Notes: a model not told the origin generated them from the sequence alone. A stretch of DNA of 64,000 nt from Desulfosporosinus lacus DSM 15449 (GCF_900129935.1 NZ_FQXJ01000006.1:213053-277052), one strand, 5' to 3'. Numbered from the stretch's first letter, positions 43,460-52,876 are shown. Numbers and translations: made by a program.

Positions 43460-46186
43460 TTACTGAGCCTTTAGTCCGGCAAGTACTTTTTCTGGCAGGG
43501 CTGGTAACTTGGTAATCCTTACCCCGCAGGCATTTGTAATTGCATTAATGATGGAAGCATGAGGAGAGGTCAGCGGTGCTTCACCAGCACCAGAAGCTCC
43601 GAAGGGACCATGTTCTCTTGGAGTCATCACATAATCGACGACAAGTTTGTCAGGTGCGTCTTTAATGAAGGGCAGACCGCAACTAACCAGATCGATATGC
43701 TTTTTAAGATCTTCGAAATCTTCGCTGAGGGCCAAGCCAATACCTTGTACCATTCCGCCAAACATTTGCCCGTCAACGACTAGCTTATTAGCAAGGGTGC
43801 CAACATCAAATATTCCGTTCATGCCAAGAACCTTGGTTTTACCTGTCTTGACATCCACTTCCACTTCAGAGAGGAACGCTGCATACATATAAGTGGTGAA
43901 AGGGACTCCTTGTCCGGTTTCGAGGTCACAACCATTATACCCGGCTGGAGTGCTATATTTGCCTACAAAGTGGGTTGGTAACCCTGCTGCAACCTGTTCT
44001 GCATAGGTACGGTAAGTTCCATCGGGTTTTTGAATTGCTTTTAACAGTTCTTCGCAAGCAATTTTGATGGCATTGCCGGTCATTACTTGCGAGCGGCTGC
44101 CACCGGCAGGTCCGCTGGCTGGAACTTTAGAGGTGTCATTCATGACCAATTTGATTTGTTCAGGTTTAATTCCCAAGGGAAGCAACGCCTCATGGGAAGT
44201 AGCCAGTGTCCCCATGTCCGCACCTTGGCCGTGATCTTCCCAACCGTTGAAAATTGTGACACCGGTTTCCGTATAATCAGCCCAAGCCTCTGAACCGTCG
44301 GGGTTATCCAGACCGGCACCGTAGACGCCGAGAGAGATGCCGGCGCCGCGTTTCTTGTCGGCAGTGGATTCAGCTTCGGCCTTTTTCTTAGCTGCATCAT
44401 AGAGAGGCTTAAGTTTATCCATTATCTCCACCATACTGTGTACGTCAGGCTCACTGCCGGTAGGAGTAGTATCTCCGGGTCTGTATACGTTTTTGTAACG
44501 CAGCTCAAAGGGATCCATCCCTAGTTTTTCCGCCAGTTCATCCATCAATACCTCGGTTGCAAACAGGCTCTGCGGAGATCCGTAACCCCGGAAAGCCGAA
44601 CCCCAAGCATGGTTTGTGCAGACTGTGCGGCCATTGCTGCGAATATTGGGAATCATATAACCGGCACCAATGAATTGGCTGCCCCTCAGGGTAACCAGAT
44701 CGCCAAACTCGGAATAAGGACCATGATCGCAGCTCCAATCGGCTTCCATGGCAACCAGTTTACCTTCTTTAGTAGCCCCGTATTTAAGATTGATAAAGAA
44801 CGGTGAACGTTTCCCTGTGTAAGTAATTTGTTGATAGTAGTCAAACTCCAGGAATACAGGTTTACCTGTAGCTATCGCAGCTACTCCAAGTAAGGCTTCT
44901 ATGGTTGGGCTGAACTTATAACCAAAGGTTCCGCCAGAGGGATTTTGTACGATAACCAATTTGTCTAGTTCCAGTCCGAGCCCCGGGGCAATCATAGCCT
45001 GATGGAGATGAATGCCGATGCTTTTGGAATGAATCACTACGCGGTCCTCTTCATCAATAAAGGCAAAACCAACGTCAGGCTCGATGGGCAGGTGGGGCTG
45101 GCGTCCTACATAAAAGTCGTCTTGAACAACTATATCTGCTTTTTCCATCAGAGGAGCTGTTTCCTCGCCTTTAATCACCTTGGTTTCCCAATAAACGTTA
45201 GGAGTTCCGGGATGAATCTCGATAGCATCGTCTGCCATGGCTGCCGGGGCACTCATGTAGGCAGGGAGAATTTCCAACTCTACCTTAACTTTGTCAACTG
45301 CAGCTTGAGCATGCTCAGCGGTATCGGCTGCTACAATGGCGATGGCGTCACCAAATTGGAACACTTTTTCGTCGCAAAGGATCGGCCTGTCCCAACCATC
45401 CCCTTTGTTATTCGGGAAGGTGATTAAGCCGGTAATCCGGTTTTTGCCTTTGACATCTTTATGGGTGATAACTTTATATACACCAGGCATTTTTTCAGCT
45501 TCAGAGGTATCGATAGATATAATATTGGCATGAGAAACCTTGGCCTGAACCAGTTTTAACTGCAAAGTACCACAAGGCATTTTAACCCCTAAATCTGCGC
45601 CAAAGTCACAAGTACCGGTAACCTTGGCCAAAGCGGATGGACGAATGTAATTGCTTCCCCAGATGGAGCCACTGGGCGGCAGTTTTTCCCATAGGTCTTC
45701 GGTCTTCATCTCGCCGCGAATCAACTTGGCTGCAGTCATAACCGCATCAACCAGGGGTTTGTAGCCTGTGCAACGGCAGGCATTTCTGTGTTTTTGGAAC
45801 CAGTCGCGGACGTCTTCTCTTGTAGGATTGCTATTATCATCTAAGAGTTGTTTAGCAGAAACAATAAATCCGGGACTGCAGAAACCGCATTGAGCAGCCC
45901 CATGGACCATCCAGGCCAGCTGTACGGGATGTAAGTTCTTCTTGGTACCTACGCCTTCAATCGTAGTAATCTGAGCATCATCAGCTACTCTTTTCATTTT
46001 TGTAACACAAGACCGAATGACTTTTCCATCCACAATGACAGAACAGGCACCGCATTGAGCTTTTCCGCATCCAATTTTCGTTCCGGTCATGTGCAGTTGC
46101 CCACGCAACACATTGGCTAGGGTAACTTCACCATCTACTATCAATGTCTGAGGGACACCGTTAATAATGACATGTTTTTTAATCAA
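43460..46186 (-). CDS. mop: Molybdenum aldehyde oxidoreductase, Desulfovibrio Mop type
   Basis: A 908-residue xanthine oxidase family enzyme that oxidises aldehydes to acids. The [2Fe-2S] ligands are C40, C45, C48, C60 and C100, C103, C137, C139, which is the numbering I know for D. gigas Mop. The catalytic glutamate is E869 in GAGEAPLTSPH. No FAD domain is present, so electrons leave through the iron-sulfur clusters. The start is TTG behind AGGAGAG. It heads a ten-gene operon and has a sigma-54 promoter 180 bases upstream. Confidence 0.95.
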   Translation of the reverse strand: MIKKHVIINGVPQTLIVDGEVTLANVLRGQLHMTGTKIGCGKAQCGACSVIVDGKVIRSCVTKMKRVADDAQITTIEGVGTKKNLHPVQLAWMVHGAAQCGFCSPGFIVSAKQLLDDNSNPTREDVRDWFQKHRNACRCTGYKPLVDAVMTAAKLIRGEMKTEDLWEKLPPSGSIWGSNYIRPSALAKVTGTCDFGADLGVKMPCGTLQLKLVQAKVSHANIISIDTSEAEKMPGVYKVITHKDVKGKNRITGLITFPNNKGDGWDRPILCDEKVFQFGDAIAIVAADTAEHAQAAVDKVKVELEILPAYMSAPAAMADDAIEIHPGTPNVYWETKVIKGEETAPLMEKADIVVQDDFYVGRQPHLPIEPDVGFAFIDEEDRVVIHSKSIGIHLHQAMIAPGLGLELDKLVIVQNPSGGTFGYKFSPTIEALLGVAAIATGKPVFLEFDYYQQITYTGKRSPFFINLKYGATKEGKLVAMEADWSCDHGPYSEFGDLVTLRGSQFIGAGYMIPNIRSNGRTVCTNHAWGSAFRGYGSPQSLFATEVLMDELAEKLGMDPFELRYKNVYRPGDTTPTGSEPDVHSMVEIMDKLKPLYDAAKKKAEAESTADKKRGAGISLGVYGAGLDNPDGSEAWADYTETGVTIFNGWEDHGQGADMGTLATSHEALLPLGIKPEQIKLVMNDTSKVPASGPAGGSRSQVMTGNAIKIACEELLKAIQKPDGTYRTYAEQVAAGLPTHFVGKYSTPAGYNGCDLETGQGVPFTTYMYAAFLSEVEVDVKTGKTKVLGMNGIFDVGTLANKLVVDGQMFGGMVQGIGLALSEDFEDLKKHIDLVSCGLPFIKDAPDKLVVDYVMTPREHGPFGASGAGEAPLTSPHASIINAITNACGVRITKLPALPEKVLAGLKAQ

Positions 46187-46367
46187 TCTTTTTCTCTCCT
46201 TTTCTGAATCACATTTACTCTCTGTTCTGGTTACTTCATTAAGTCTATCGAGTTATTGTCTTGTCGAATTTCCAAACCTCCATTTCTTTTTCTCTTGTCA
46301 TTAGCGACAATTTTTTAATTTGGTTTAGTTTGATATTATTTGTTCTACTTGGATATACTTATGATCT

Positions 46368-46384
46368 ATGCAATATTCATGCCA
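46368..46384 (-). promoter_or_regulatory. Sigma-54 (-24/-12) promoter of the mop operon
   Basis: Minus strand TGGCAT (46384-46379), GAATA, TTGCAT (46373-46368). The spacing is canonical. It leaves a leader of about 170 bases before mop. Confidence 0.75.
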
Positions 46385-46387
46385 ATA

Positions 46388-46468
46388 TTTCGACAATTCC
46401 ATATTTGCCGATCCAGATGTATTTCCACACATAAAACAGCACTATTAATTAGAACAATTTGTCGAAAA
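46388..46468. promoter_or_regulatory. TTGTCGA motifs upstream of the mop promoter
   Basis: TTTCGACAATT (46388-46398) and AATTTGTCGAAA (46456-46467) are inverted copies of one motif. Another copy, TTGTCGAA, lies in the leader at 46261-46268. They may bind an activator or repressor. The rest of the 422-bp gap before mop holds only the promoter and the terminator at 46528-46573. Confidence 0.35.
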
Positions 46469-46527
46469 GTAATAGCCAAATTGTGGAATATATACATGGA
46501 GCATTCGCTCTTGACCTATCACCGTAC

Positions 46528-46573
46528 AAATTTAAAAGCACCTCCCCATCATTAGGAAGGTGCCTTTAAATTT
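46528..46573 (-). terminator. Terminator after the MoeA fusion gene
   Basis: AAATTTAAAAGCACCT (46528-46543) pairs with AGGTGCCTTTAAATTT (46558-46573) with one mismatch. It isolates the mop promoter from upstream transcription. Confidence 0.75.
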
Positions 46574-46608
46574 AAATTATCGACAATATTAAAGACGAAA
46601 GCGATTGA

Positions 46609-48516
46609 TTAGGCGTAAAATACCCCAGTCTCTCGAACATCATACCCGCCAAGTGCCAGAACGTCCTCTTGGAAGGCCTTGCTTTGGATAACAGAAATCA
46701 TCGCCTTCATGCGGGGTTCCTCAAGGTATTCGCGCGGAATTGCCAGATCATATCGTTCTTCTCCAATGACAACATAGTCTAGGCCCAAGGCTTCCGCCGC
46801 ACTTTGAATACCCAATCCAACATCGGCTGCCCCCGAGGCAACTGCTATAGCAACCGCTAAATGCGTAAATTCTTCTCGCTCATACCCTAAAATTTGCTCT
46901 TTGCTAAGCCCTTGTTGCTGAAGCAAGAAATCAAAAAGCACTCGTGTCCCGGAACCGCCCTGACGATTAATAAATCGAACACCCTGCTTAGTAAAATCCG
47001 CCAGGGTCTTAATATTCAGGGGGTTACCTTTGGGTACGATAAGAACTTGAGTCCTATAGACCAGGTTCATCAAGGCGATATCTCTTCCCGGTAAAAACCG
47101 TTTTAAATAGGCGTGATTGTATTCCCCTGTCTCAGGATCAAGCAAGTGAATTCCTGCGAAATGGGCTTCCTCTTTGCGCAAGGACAGAATTCCTGCAAGA
47201 CTCCCTACATGTGCTGAAGCAATCCCCCCATACCCGCCTCTAGCCTTCATATGACTGCTTAAAACATCCAGGGTAAGATCATGGGAGCCAATGCATACGA
47301 GAGTTTCTTCCAACTCCGAAATAGGGCGCAAAAGTTCTATTGGCACTGTTTCTCCCTCGTGAAACCCTTCCTGTAAGCGAGGAACCCGGAGCATCCCATC
47401 CGCCCGTACCAAGCTCATGGTGACACCCGCTCCTCTGCTCAAAGGAGCGGCGACCCAACGCTCTCCGACTTTCCCCACCTTAACCCTCACGAACTCTTCG
47501 CTGCCGAGTGAGGAAAAGACTTTTTTACTGATCACAGCATCTAAGGAAGTCTGAGTATCTTTACCCAAACCTTGATAATGCTTCACCCAAGGTTCCAAAA
47601 ATAAATGCGCGGTCAAGTAAGCCGACACCGGATAGCCCGGAATCCCAATAGCAGGCTTATCTTGAACTTCTCCTAAAACAACAGGTTTGCCTGGTTTAAT
47701 GGCAACACCATGCAGATAAAGGGTTCCATGCTTGCCAACTAAATGAGACGTATAATCGTCCCGCCCCTGGGATGATCCGGCAATGATGACTAGAATATCC
47801 TGAGAAGCTGCCATTTGCAAGATTGCAGCTTCCAGTTGCTCTTGTTTATCTGGTGTAATGGGCCATATCGTTGCAGATCCACCCCATTCTTCCACTAAGG
47901 AAGCAAGCACTGTCGAATTACTGTCTACAATATCTCCCACCTGCAAATCAACTTCCACCGGTCGAATTTCATCACCTGTCGGCAAGATTCCTACCCGTGG
48001 TTTACATCGGACTTCAACCTCTATGACCCCAGCAGCCAGTAATGCTCCCTGGTCTTGTGGCCTAATGCGGTGATGAATAGGCAGCAGCACTTCCCCTTCA
48101 ACAATATCCTCCCCGACAGGGCGAACATGATTCCAAGGAACGATAGGCGCTTGGAGCAGAATTCCCTTTTCGCCCAACTCCAAGACATCTTCGAGCATGA
48201 CGACTGCATCCATTCCTTCAGGAAGCGGATCACCAGTATCTACTTGAATTGCTTGAACTCCAAGTTCTAACCAACGAGGCTCACGCTCCGAGATTCCATG
48301 GGTATCCTTAGCCCTAACAGCATATCCGTCCATCGCTGAAGCCGCAAAATGAGGCGAACTTTTTTTGGCTCTGACAATCGCCCCCGTGATTCTATGCAAT
48401 GCTAAACGAACATCTATCGATTCGTTTTGGGGAAGACAACGCCCGGAAAGCTTGTCCATCATTAACTTTAGACCTTCTTGCCAAGCCGTATTTTCAAGAT
48501 ATATTTGTCGTTCCAA
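46609..48516 (-). CDS. MoeA molybdopterin molybdenumtransferase fused to a periplasmic-binding-like domain
   Basis: 635 residues. Residues 1 to about 400 are MoeA: SAMDGYAVRAKD, GDPLPEGMDAVVMLED, GILPTGDEI, IIAGSSQGRDDYTSHL and IKPGKPVVLG. MoeA inserts metal into adenylated molybdopterin. Residues about 415-635 are a substrate-binding domain (CIGSHDLTLDVLSSHM, AGIHLLDPETGEYN, FINRQGGSGTRVLFDFLL, ADVGLGIQSAAEALGLDY) like that of the regulator at 26234. It may sense or hold the oxyanion. The start is TTG with AGGAGGT. Confidence 0.88.
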   Translation of the reverse strand: MERQIYLENTAWQEGLKLMMDKLSGRCLPQNESIDVRLALHRITGAIVRAKKSSPHFAASAMDGYAVRAKDTHGISEREPRWLELGVQAIQVDTGDPLPEGMDAVVMLEDVLELGEKGILLQAPIVPWNHVRPVGEDIVEGEVLLPIHHRIRPQDQGALLAAGVIEVEVRCKPRVGILPTGDEIRPVEVDLQVGDIVDSNSTVLASLVEEWGGSATIWPITPDKQEQLEAAILQMAASQDILVIIAGSSQGRDDYTSHLVGKHGTLYLHGVAIKPGKPVVLGEVQDKPAIGIPGYPVSAYLTAHLFLEPWVKHYQGLGKDTQTSLDAVISKKVFSSLGSEEFVRVKVGKVGERWVAAPLSRGAGVTMSLVRADGMLRVPRLQEGFHEGETVPIELLRPISELEETLVCIGSHDLTLDVLSSHMKARGGYGGIASAHVGSLAGILSLRKEEAHFAGIHLLDPETGEYNHAYLKRFLPGRDIALMNLVYRTQVLIVPKGNPLNIKTLADFTKQGVRFINRQGGSGTRVLFDFLLQQQGLSKEQILGYEREEFTHLAVAIAVASGAADVGLGIQSAAEALGLDYVVIGEERYDLAIPREYLEEPRMKAMISVIQSKAFQEDVLALGGYDVRETGVFYA

Positions 48517-48549
48517 GTTTCTTTACCTCCTCTTCAAGACAGTTATATT

Positions 48550-49791
48550 TTAACGCAAGAGCCGGAAAGAGACCTCTTTCCCTGCTTCAATACCTTCTGT
48601 ATCTAAGGGAATGTGTACTATGGCATCAGCTAGTACCATTGTTCTTATTAAGCCGGATTTTCCTCGAACCGGCTCAACCTGCCATCCTTCACCCTTCGGT
48701 ATGAGCCTAACTCGTACAAACTCCTCACGGCCGCTTCCTGAATATAAGTTTTGGGATAAAGTTCCTTTTGGCAGAGGATCAACTTGGGGGTTTAACAAAG
48801 AACCATCCAACAACGGCCGAACGAGTGTGTCAAAAACGACCATCGCCGAGGCAGGATGTCCCGGAAGTCCGAAAATTAATTTGCCATCAACCACCCCACC
48901 GATCGTAGGCTTACCTGGCTTAAGTGCTAAACCATGAAAAAGCAGTCCCGGCTCTCCTAATTCGCCGATAAGTTGGGCCGATAAATCGCGTAACCCCACC
49001 GAACTCCCGCCGGAGAGCAAAACAACATCATTTTCCTTTAACATCTGGGCAAGCATTTTACGGAGCTCTGCCAAATCATCTTTAACTATTCCGTAATAGC
49101 GAGCATCTGCACCGCTTGCTAAGGCCTGACCCAGCAAGGTATAGCCGTTAATATCTCTTGACTGACCAGGCAAAGGTTCTTGTTCAGGAGGAATGATTTC
49201 ATCCCCAGTCGAAAGAATCCCGACGTGAAAACGGGGCAATACCGGAACATAAGCCAGCCCAAGAGACGCCAGGAGTCCCATTTCCTGGGCTCTGATTCGC
49301 GTAAATTCAGAAAGGATAATTTCCCCTTCGACCAGATCTTCCCCAATGTCAATGAGATTTTCCCCAGGTGCAACGGCCTTCGTGACACCATAAAGAGTTT
49401 CACCAAAGTGTTCAAGCCGTTCAACCATCACAACTGCATCCGCTCCCTCAGGAAGCATTCCGCCTGTGGGCATTAGTAGACCCGTCCCCTGTTCCAGTGG
49501 TTTTGAGGGAGCCTCACCCATTCGTATTTCGCCACGACACTCTATTAAGGCTGGCATACTTTCACTGGCACCAAATGTATCTGCCGCTCGAACAGCCATC
49601 CCATCCATCGTAGATTTACGAAAATGAGGCAAGACACAGGTCGCCGGAATATCCTGCGTTAGAATACGTCCCAGTGATTCAGCCAAAGGTATCTTTTCTG
49701 CCCGCTGGTAAAATGAGAGAACATAGGGTTTTAATGAGTCGATTGCCTCAGCCAACGTTTGGACCTTAAATAATTCACTGCTGCTTCCCAT
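48550..49791 (-). CDS. moeA: MoeA molybdopterin molybdenumtransferase
   Basis: 413 residues, a stand-alone MoeA. It shows STMDGMAVRAADTFG, GMLPEGADAVVMVERLE, VGILSTGDEIIPPEQEPLPG, LLSGGSSVGLRDLSAQLI and LKPGKPTIGGVVDGKLIFGLPG. It transfers molybdenum or tungsten to molybdopterin-AMP. Two MoeA genes 33 bases apart suggest separate jobs, perhaps one for molybdenum and one for tungsten; that split is inference. Confidence 0.92.
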   Translation of the reverse strand: MGSSSELFKVQTLAEAIDSLKPYVLSFYQRAEKIPLAESLGRILTQDIPATCVLPHFRKSTMDGMAVRAADTFGASESMPALIECRGEIRMGEAPSKPLEQGTGLLMPTGGMLPEGADAVVMVERLEHFGETLYGVTKAVAPGENLIDIGEDLVEGEIILSEFTRIRAQEMGLLASLGLAYVPVLPRFHVGILSTGDEIIPPEQEPLPGQSRDINGYTLLGQALASGADARYYGIVKDDLAELRKMLAQMLKENDVVLLSGGSSVGLRDLSAQLIGELGEPGLLFHGLALKPGKPTIGGVVDGKLIFGLPGHPASAMVVFDTLVRPLLDGSLLNPQVDPLPKGTLSQNLYSGSGREEFVRVRLIPKGEGWQVEPVRGKSGLIRTMVLADAIVHIPLDTEGIEAGKEVSFRLLR

Positions 49792-49875
49792 GCTCTATTA
49801 CACCTTCCACGATCATATTTTTGTCATTTAGAATAAGGCAAAATTTATTTTTAAAATAGTAAACCCAAAACAAAA

Positions 49876-50568
49876 TTATGTATTATTAATTTCAAAGCGT
49901 TCAAATTCCATAGTTAGTAAATCCACCTGCAACCATGCCCTGTGCAGGGCAGGCATACGTCCTGCCAATAATTTTACACCCTCTGCTACACTCAGGCTTG
50001 CTAAGACAGCGGGGGTGAAGGCAGGGTTGCCCCAAGTACTCTCTACTCCCCGTTCCCCACGCCCAAATAAGCGCAAGACGCTAAAATCCCCGGGTAAACT
50101 AACTCCTATTTGGCCAAACCACCCAGCAATGCTAGCAAAAACCAGTGGTAACTTAAGGCTGTGACAGACCCTTTCCAACTCGACTCGAGTAGCTAGGGAG
50201 TCGAGAGCATCAAAAACCAAGTCGACTTCTTGAAACATTTCCGGTCCCTTTTCCTCCTTAAACCACTCTTTAATAATTTCCACTTTCACCTCAGAATTTA
50301 CACTGCGCAATCTGTCCCGGGCAGCTTCCACCTTCCACTGCCCGATATTCAGTTCGGTCGCCATGATCTGGCGATTGAGATTACTAACCTCTAAGCGGTC
50401 CCCATCAATCAGCACTAATCGGCCAACCCCGATTCGGGCGAGCTCTTCGGCTATATACCCTCCAAGCCCTCCACAACCCACGATTGCAACGCATGAGTTT
50501 GCTAATTTATGCTGATCCTCATCAGTCAAAGTTTTCTTGTTTCGAACGTAACGACCTTCTATCGTCAT
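49876..50568 (-). CDS. ThiF/MoeB/HesA family adenylyltransferase
   Basis: 230 residues. The E1-like ATP-binding start is CVAIVGCGGLGGYIAEELARIG and DGDRLEVSNLNRQ follows. It would adenylate the C-terminal glycine of the MoaD-type protein encoded directly upstream (the stop TAA touches this ATG), allowing sulfur loading. The usual CxxC zinc pairs of MoeB are not evident, as in several short HesA-like forms. It belongs to pterin sulfur transfer rather than thiamin synthesis by context. Confidence 0.85.
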   Translation of the reverse strand: MTIEGRYVRNKKTLTDEDQHKLANSCVAIVGCGGLGGYIAEELARIGVGRLVLIDGDRLEVSNLNRQIMATELNIGQWKVEAARDRLRSVNSEVKVEIIKEWFKEEKGPEMFQEVDLVFDALDSLATRVELERVCHSLKLPLVFASIAGWFGQIGVSLPGDFSVLRLFGRGERGVESTWGNPAFTPAVLASLSVAEGVKLLAGRMPALHRAWLQVDLLTMEFERFEINNT

Positions 50569-50793
50569 TTAGCCCCCTCCTACAGGTGGAAAGAGTGCAA
50601 TAGTATCTCCATCCTTCAAGAGGTGCTGTTCCTTAACATCCTTGCCATTAACCAAACAAATGGCGACTTCTTCCGGTGAAATATTTAACAGTTGGAGGAT
50701 ATCAAGAACCCGACTGTCTTCTGAAAGATTTTTCTCTTCAACTTTAAAACGACCATCTCGAAATGTCGCAAATAGTTTAACCGTCACACGCAT
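50569..50793 (-). CDS. MoaD/ThiS-type sulfur carrier protein
   Basis: A 74-residue ubiquitin-like protein ending FPPVGGG, the double-glycine tail that is made into a thiocarboxylate. It is paired with the ThiF-like gene and lies between aor and moeA genes, so it is most likely the sulfur carrier for molybdopterin synthase or a tungstopterin-specific variant. No moaE is present in the window. Confidence 0.85.
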   Translation of the reverse strand: MRVTVKLFATFRDGRFKVEEKNLSEDSRVLDILQLLNISPEEVAICLVNGKDVKEQHLLKDGDTIALFPPVGGG

Positions 50794-50891
50794 TTCACTC
50801 CCCCCCTCTCTGTTATATACCCTGGAAAGCCGATAGTTATTTGCACATCTTGCAGATGATGATTATTTGTTCCATTATACCATGACTTCAA

Positions 50892-50919
50892 GGGGAGACC
50901 CTAAGAAAAGGTCCCCCCT
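50892..50919 (-). terminator. Possible terminator after aor
   Basis: GGGGAGACC (50892-50900) and GGTCCCCCC (50911-50919) pair with one mismatch, about 85 bases past the aor stop. Just beyond it on the minus strand TATAAT (50879-50874) could be a -10 box for moaD, but no good -35 is seen. Confidence 0.4.
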
Positions 50920-51002
50920 CAATATTTGTTCATCGATTACCGTCTAGTCTAAGTTCGTAACAACAGTTTTAGTTTCGAATTTCTAACCGATGCTTGAGAA
51001 TC

Positions 51003-52796
51003 CTATATTCCCAGCATATTTAGACGCTCTGGAGTTGGTACACCTGCTTTATCCCATCCGCGTTCAGCATAGTACTGTACTAGAAGCTCAGGCAAGTTAT
51101 GCATTTGTCCTTTTGAAGGACCGGAAGGAATTGGATCGTTTAATAGTCGTTTAGGCAAGGTGTCATCGGCAGCAGAGTATCCAACTTTCAGGTTGTGTAA
51201 ACGCTCTATATTCCAAATTCGTTCTCCACAAGCTAGAAGCTCCTCATCGGTATAATTAAAACCAGTCACAGCATTTACGAGTGCCGTATAATCAGTTAAG
51301 CCCAGTGCGAAGGAAGAGAACAAACAGAGTCCTACAGCATCAATAACGGCTGTGAGATCTTGGAAAATCTTAGTCCATGTCGCTTTTCCTTCGAGGGAAT
51401 TACGATCAAGTTTTTCTGGAAGCCCCAAAATTTCCGGAGAAATCATGTACCCGCGAACGTGACATCCTCCACGATTGCTTGTTGCATAGGATAAGGCTTG
51501 CCCTTGTATGCCACGTGGATCGTAGGCAGGCAGTTCTTGCTTCTTAACGCTCATTGAAAGTTCCGGGGCGCCATAGCTTTCTGCTAGATTATAAGAACCC
51601 ATCGCCATTTTGGCTCCCAATCCTTCAACATAAGCAATTTTTCGTACCCATTCAACCATGCCTTTAGCATTGCCAAACTCTAACGGTGTACCATCAAGTT
51701 CTTCCGGTTTAATGTAGCCGCGCTGAACGAGTTCCATTCCCGCAGCGATTGTTCCACCGACAGAAATAGTGTCTAAACCTAGTTTGTTACATAAATCATT
51801 GGCCTCATGAATTGCATCAAAGTCATGGATACCACAGTCCGAACCAAAGACCCAAGCAGTTTCATACTCTGGGCCTGCCCCTTCTTTGCCATCCCATTTA
51901 CTATAGCGGCCACAGGCAATGGGGCAACGATAGCAAGGATGCTTCTTAAGTAAATATTTCTCAGTCAAGGTTTCTCCGCTGATTAAATCTGCCTCAGGAT
52001 CATAGGAACCTTGGAAGTTATTGACCGGATATACTCCTGTTTCATTGATAATATTGACAAGCACAGCCGATCCGTAAGTTGGGAGCCCTTGTCCTGTTAC
52101 GCCATTTTCCCGAATTTTCCTCAAGGAATTAGCAACGACTTCTTTCATTTGGTCAGGATTCGCATTCTCTACTTTTCCTGTTCCGCGGACTACAATCCCT
52201 TTGAGGTTTTTAGATCCCATAACAGCGCCTACCCCAGTACGCCCTGCAGCCCGATAGAGGTCATTTACAATCGCTGCCATTAAGGAAAGATTTTCCCCAG
52301 CCGGTCCGATGGCTAGAACTTTCGCTTTGTCATCTCCAAATTCTTGTTTTAAAGCATCAGTTGTCTCATAGACATCCTTACCCCAAACCTTGCCTGCGTC
52401 CTTGATTTCCACTTGTCCATCCTTAATGGAAATATAGACAGGATGATCTGACTTGCCTTCCAAGACAAGCATATCATAACCGGCAAATTTGAGTTCTGCA
52501 CCCCAATATCCCCCAGAATTCGAAGATGCGATAACCCCATTCAGAGGAGACTTGGTCACAACCATATACCGTGATGGAGTTGGGGCGTTTGTACCAGTCA
52601 GCACTCCGGAAGCAATGAACAACTTGTTCCCAGGAGACAGCGCATCTACATCTGAAGCTACCTCATCCGCAAACATTTTGCCGGCAAGCCCCCGCCCGCC
52701 TAAATATTTCTTTGCAAGTTCCATGTTTAACGGCTCAGTACTAGTTTTTCCTTCTGTGAGATTAATTCTTAATATTTTCCCAGTATACCCACCCAT
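51003..52796 (-). CDS. aor: Tungsten-containing aldehyde:ferredoxin oxidoreductase
   Basis: 597 residues, full length. It has the N-terminal GYTGKILRINLTEGK, SRYMVVTKSPLNGVI, the tungstopterin region GRTGVGAVMGSKNLKGI, and the [4Fe-4S] cysteines CYRCPIACGR near residue 288 with the fourth in DAVGLCLFSS near 493. It oxidises aldehydes to acids, or the reverse, with ferredoxin. Its sigma-54 promoter is 81 bases upstream, and the presumed activator is divergent. tupABC would supply the metal. Confidence 0.95.
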   Translation of the reverse strand: MGGYTGKILRINLTEGKTSTEPLNMELAKKYLGGRGLAGKMFADEVASDVDALSPGNKLFIASGVLTGTNAPTPSRYMVVTKSPLNGVIASSNSGGYWGAELKFAGYDMLVLEGKSDHPVYISIKDGQVEIKDAGKVWGKDVYETTDALKQEFGDDKAKVLAIGPAGENLSLMAAIVNDLYRAAGRTGVGAVMGSKNLKGIVVRGTGKVENANPDQMKEVVANSLRKIRENGVTGQGLPTYGSAVLVNIINETGVYPVNNFQGSYDPEADLISGETLTEKYLLKKHPCYRCPIACGRYSKWDGKEGAGPEYETAWVFGSDCGIHDFDAIHEANDLCNKLGLDTISVGGTIAAGMELVQRGYIKPEELDGTPLEFGNAKGMVEWVRKIAYVEGLGAKMAMGSYNLAESYGAPELSMSVKKQELPAYDPRGIQGQALSYATSNRGGCHVRGYMISPEILGLPEKLDRNSLEGKATWTKIFQDLTAVIDAVGLCLFSSFALGLTDYTALVNAVTGFNYTDEELLACGERIWNIERLHNLKVGYSAADDTLPKRLLNDPIPSGPSKGQMHNLPELLVQYYAERGWDKAGVPTPERLNMLGI

Positions 52797-52876
52797 GAAT
52801 CTTCCCCCTTATTTCTATAAAATATTTTTACTAAACCTTTTCTTAAGAGAATAAATCTTTCTCTCATATAGAGATA

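Noticed and set aside
45002-45427. 141-codon plus-strand open frame within mop
   Set aside because: It is the opposite strand of a highly conserved enzyme and carries no start signals.
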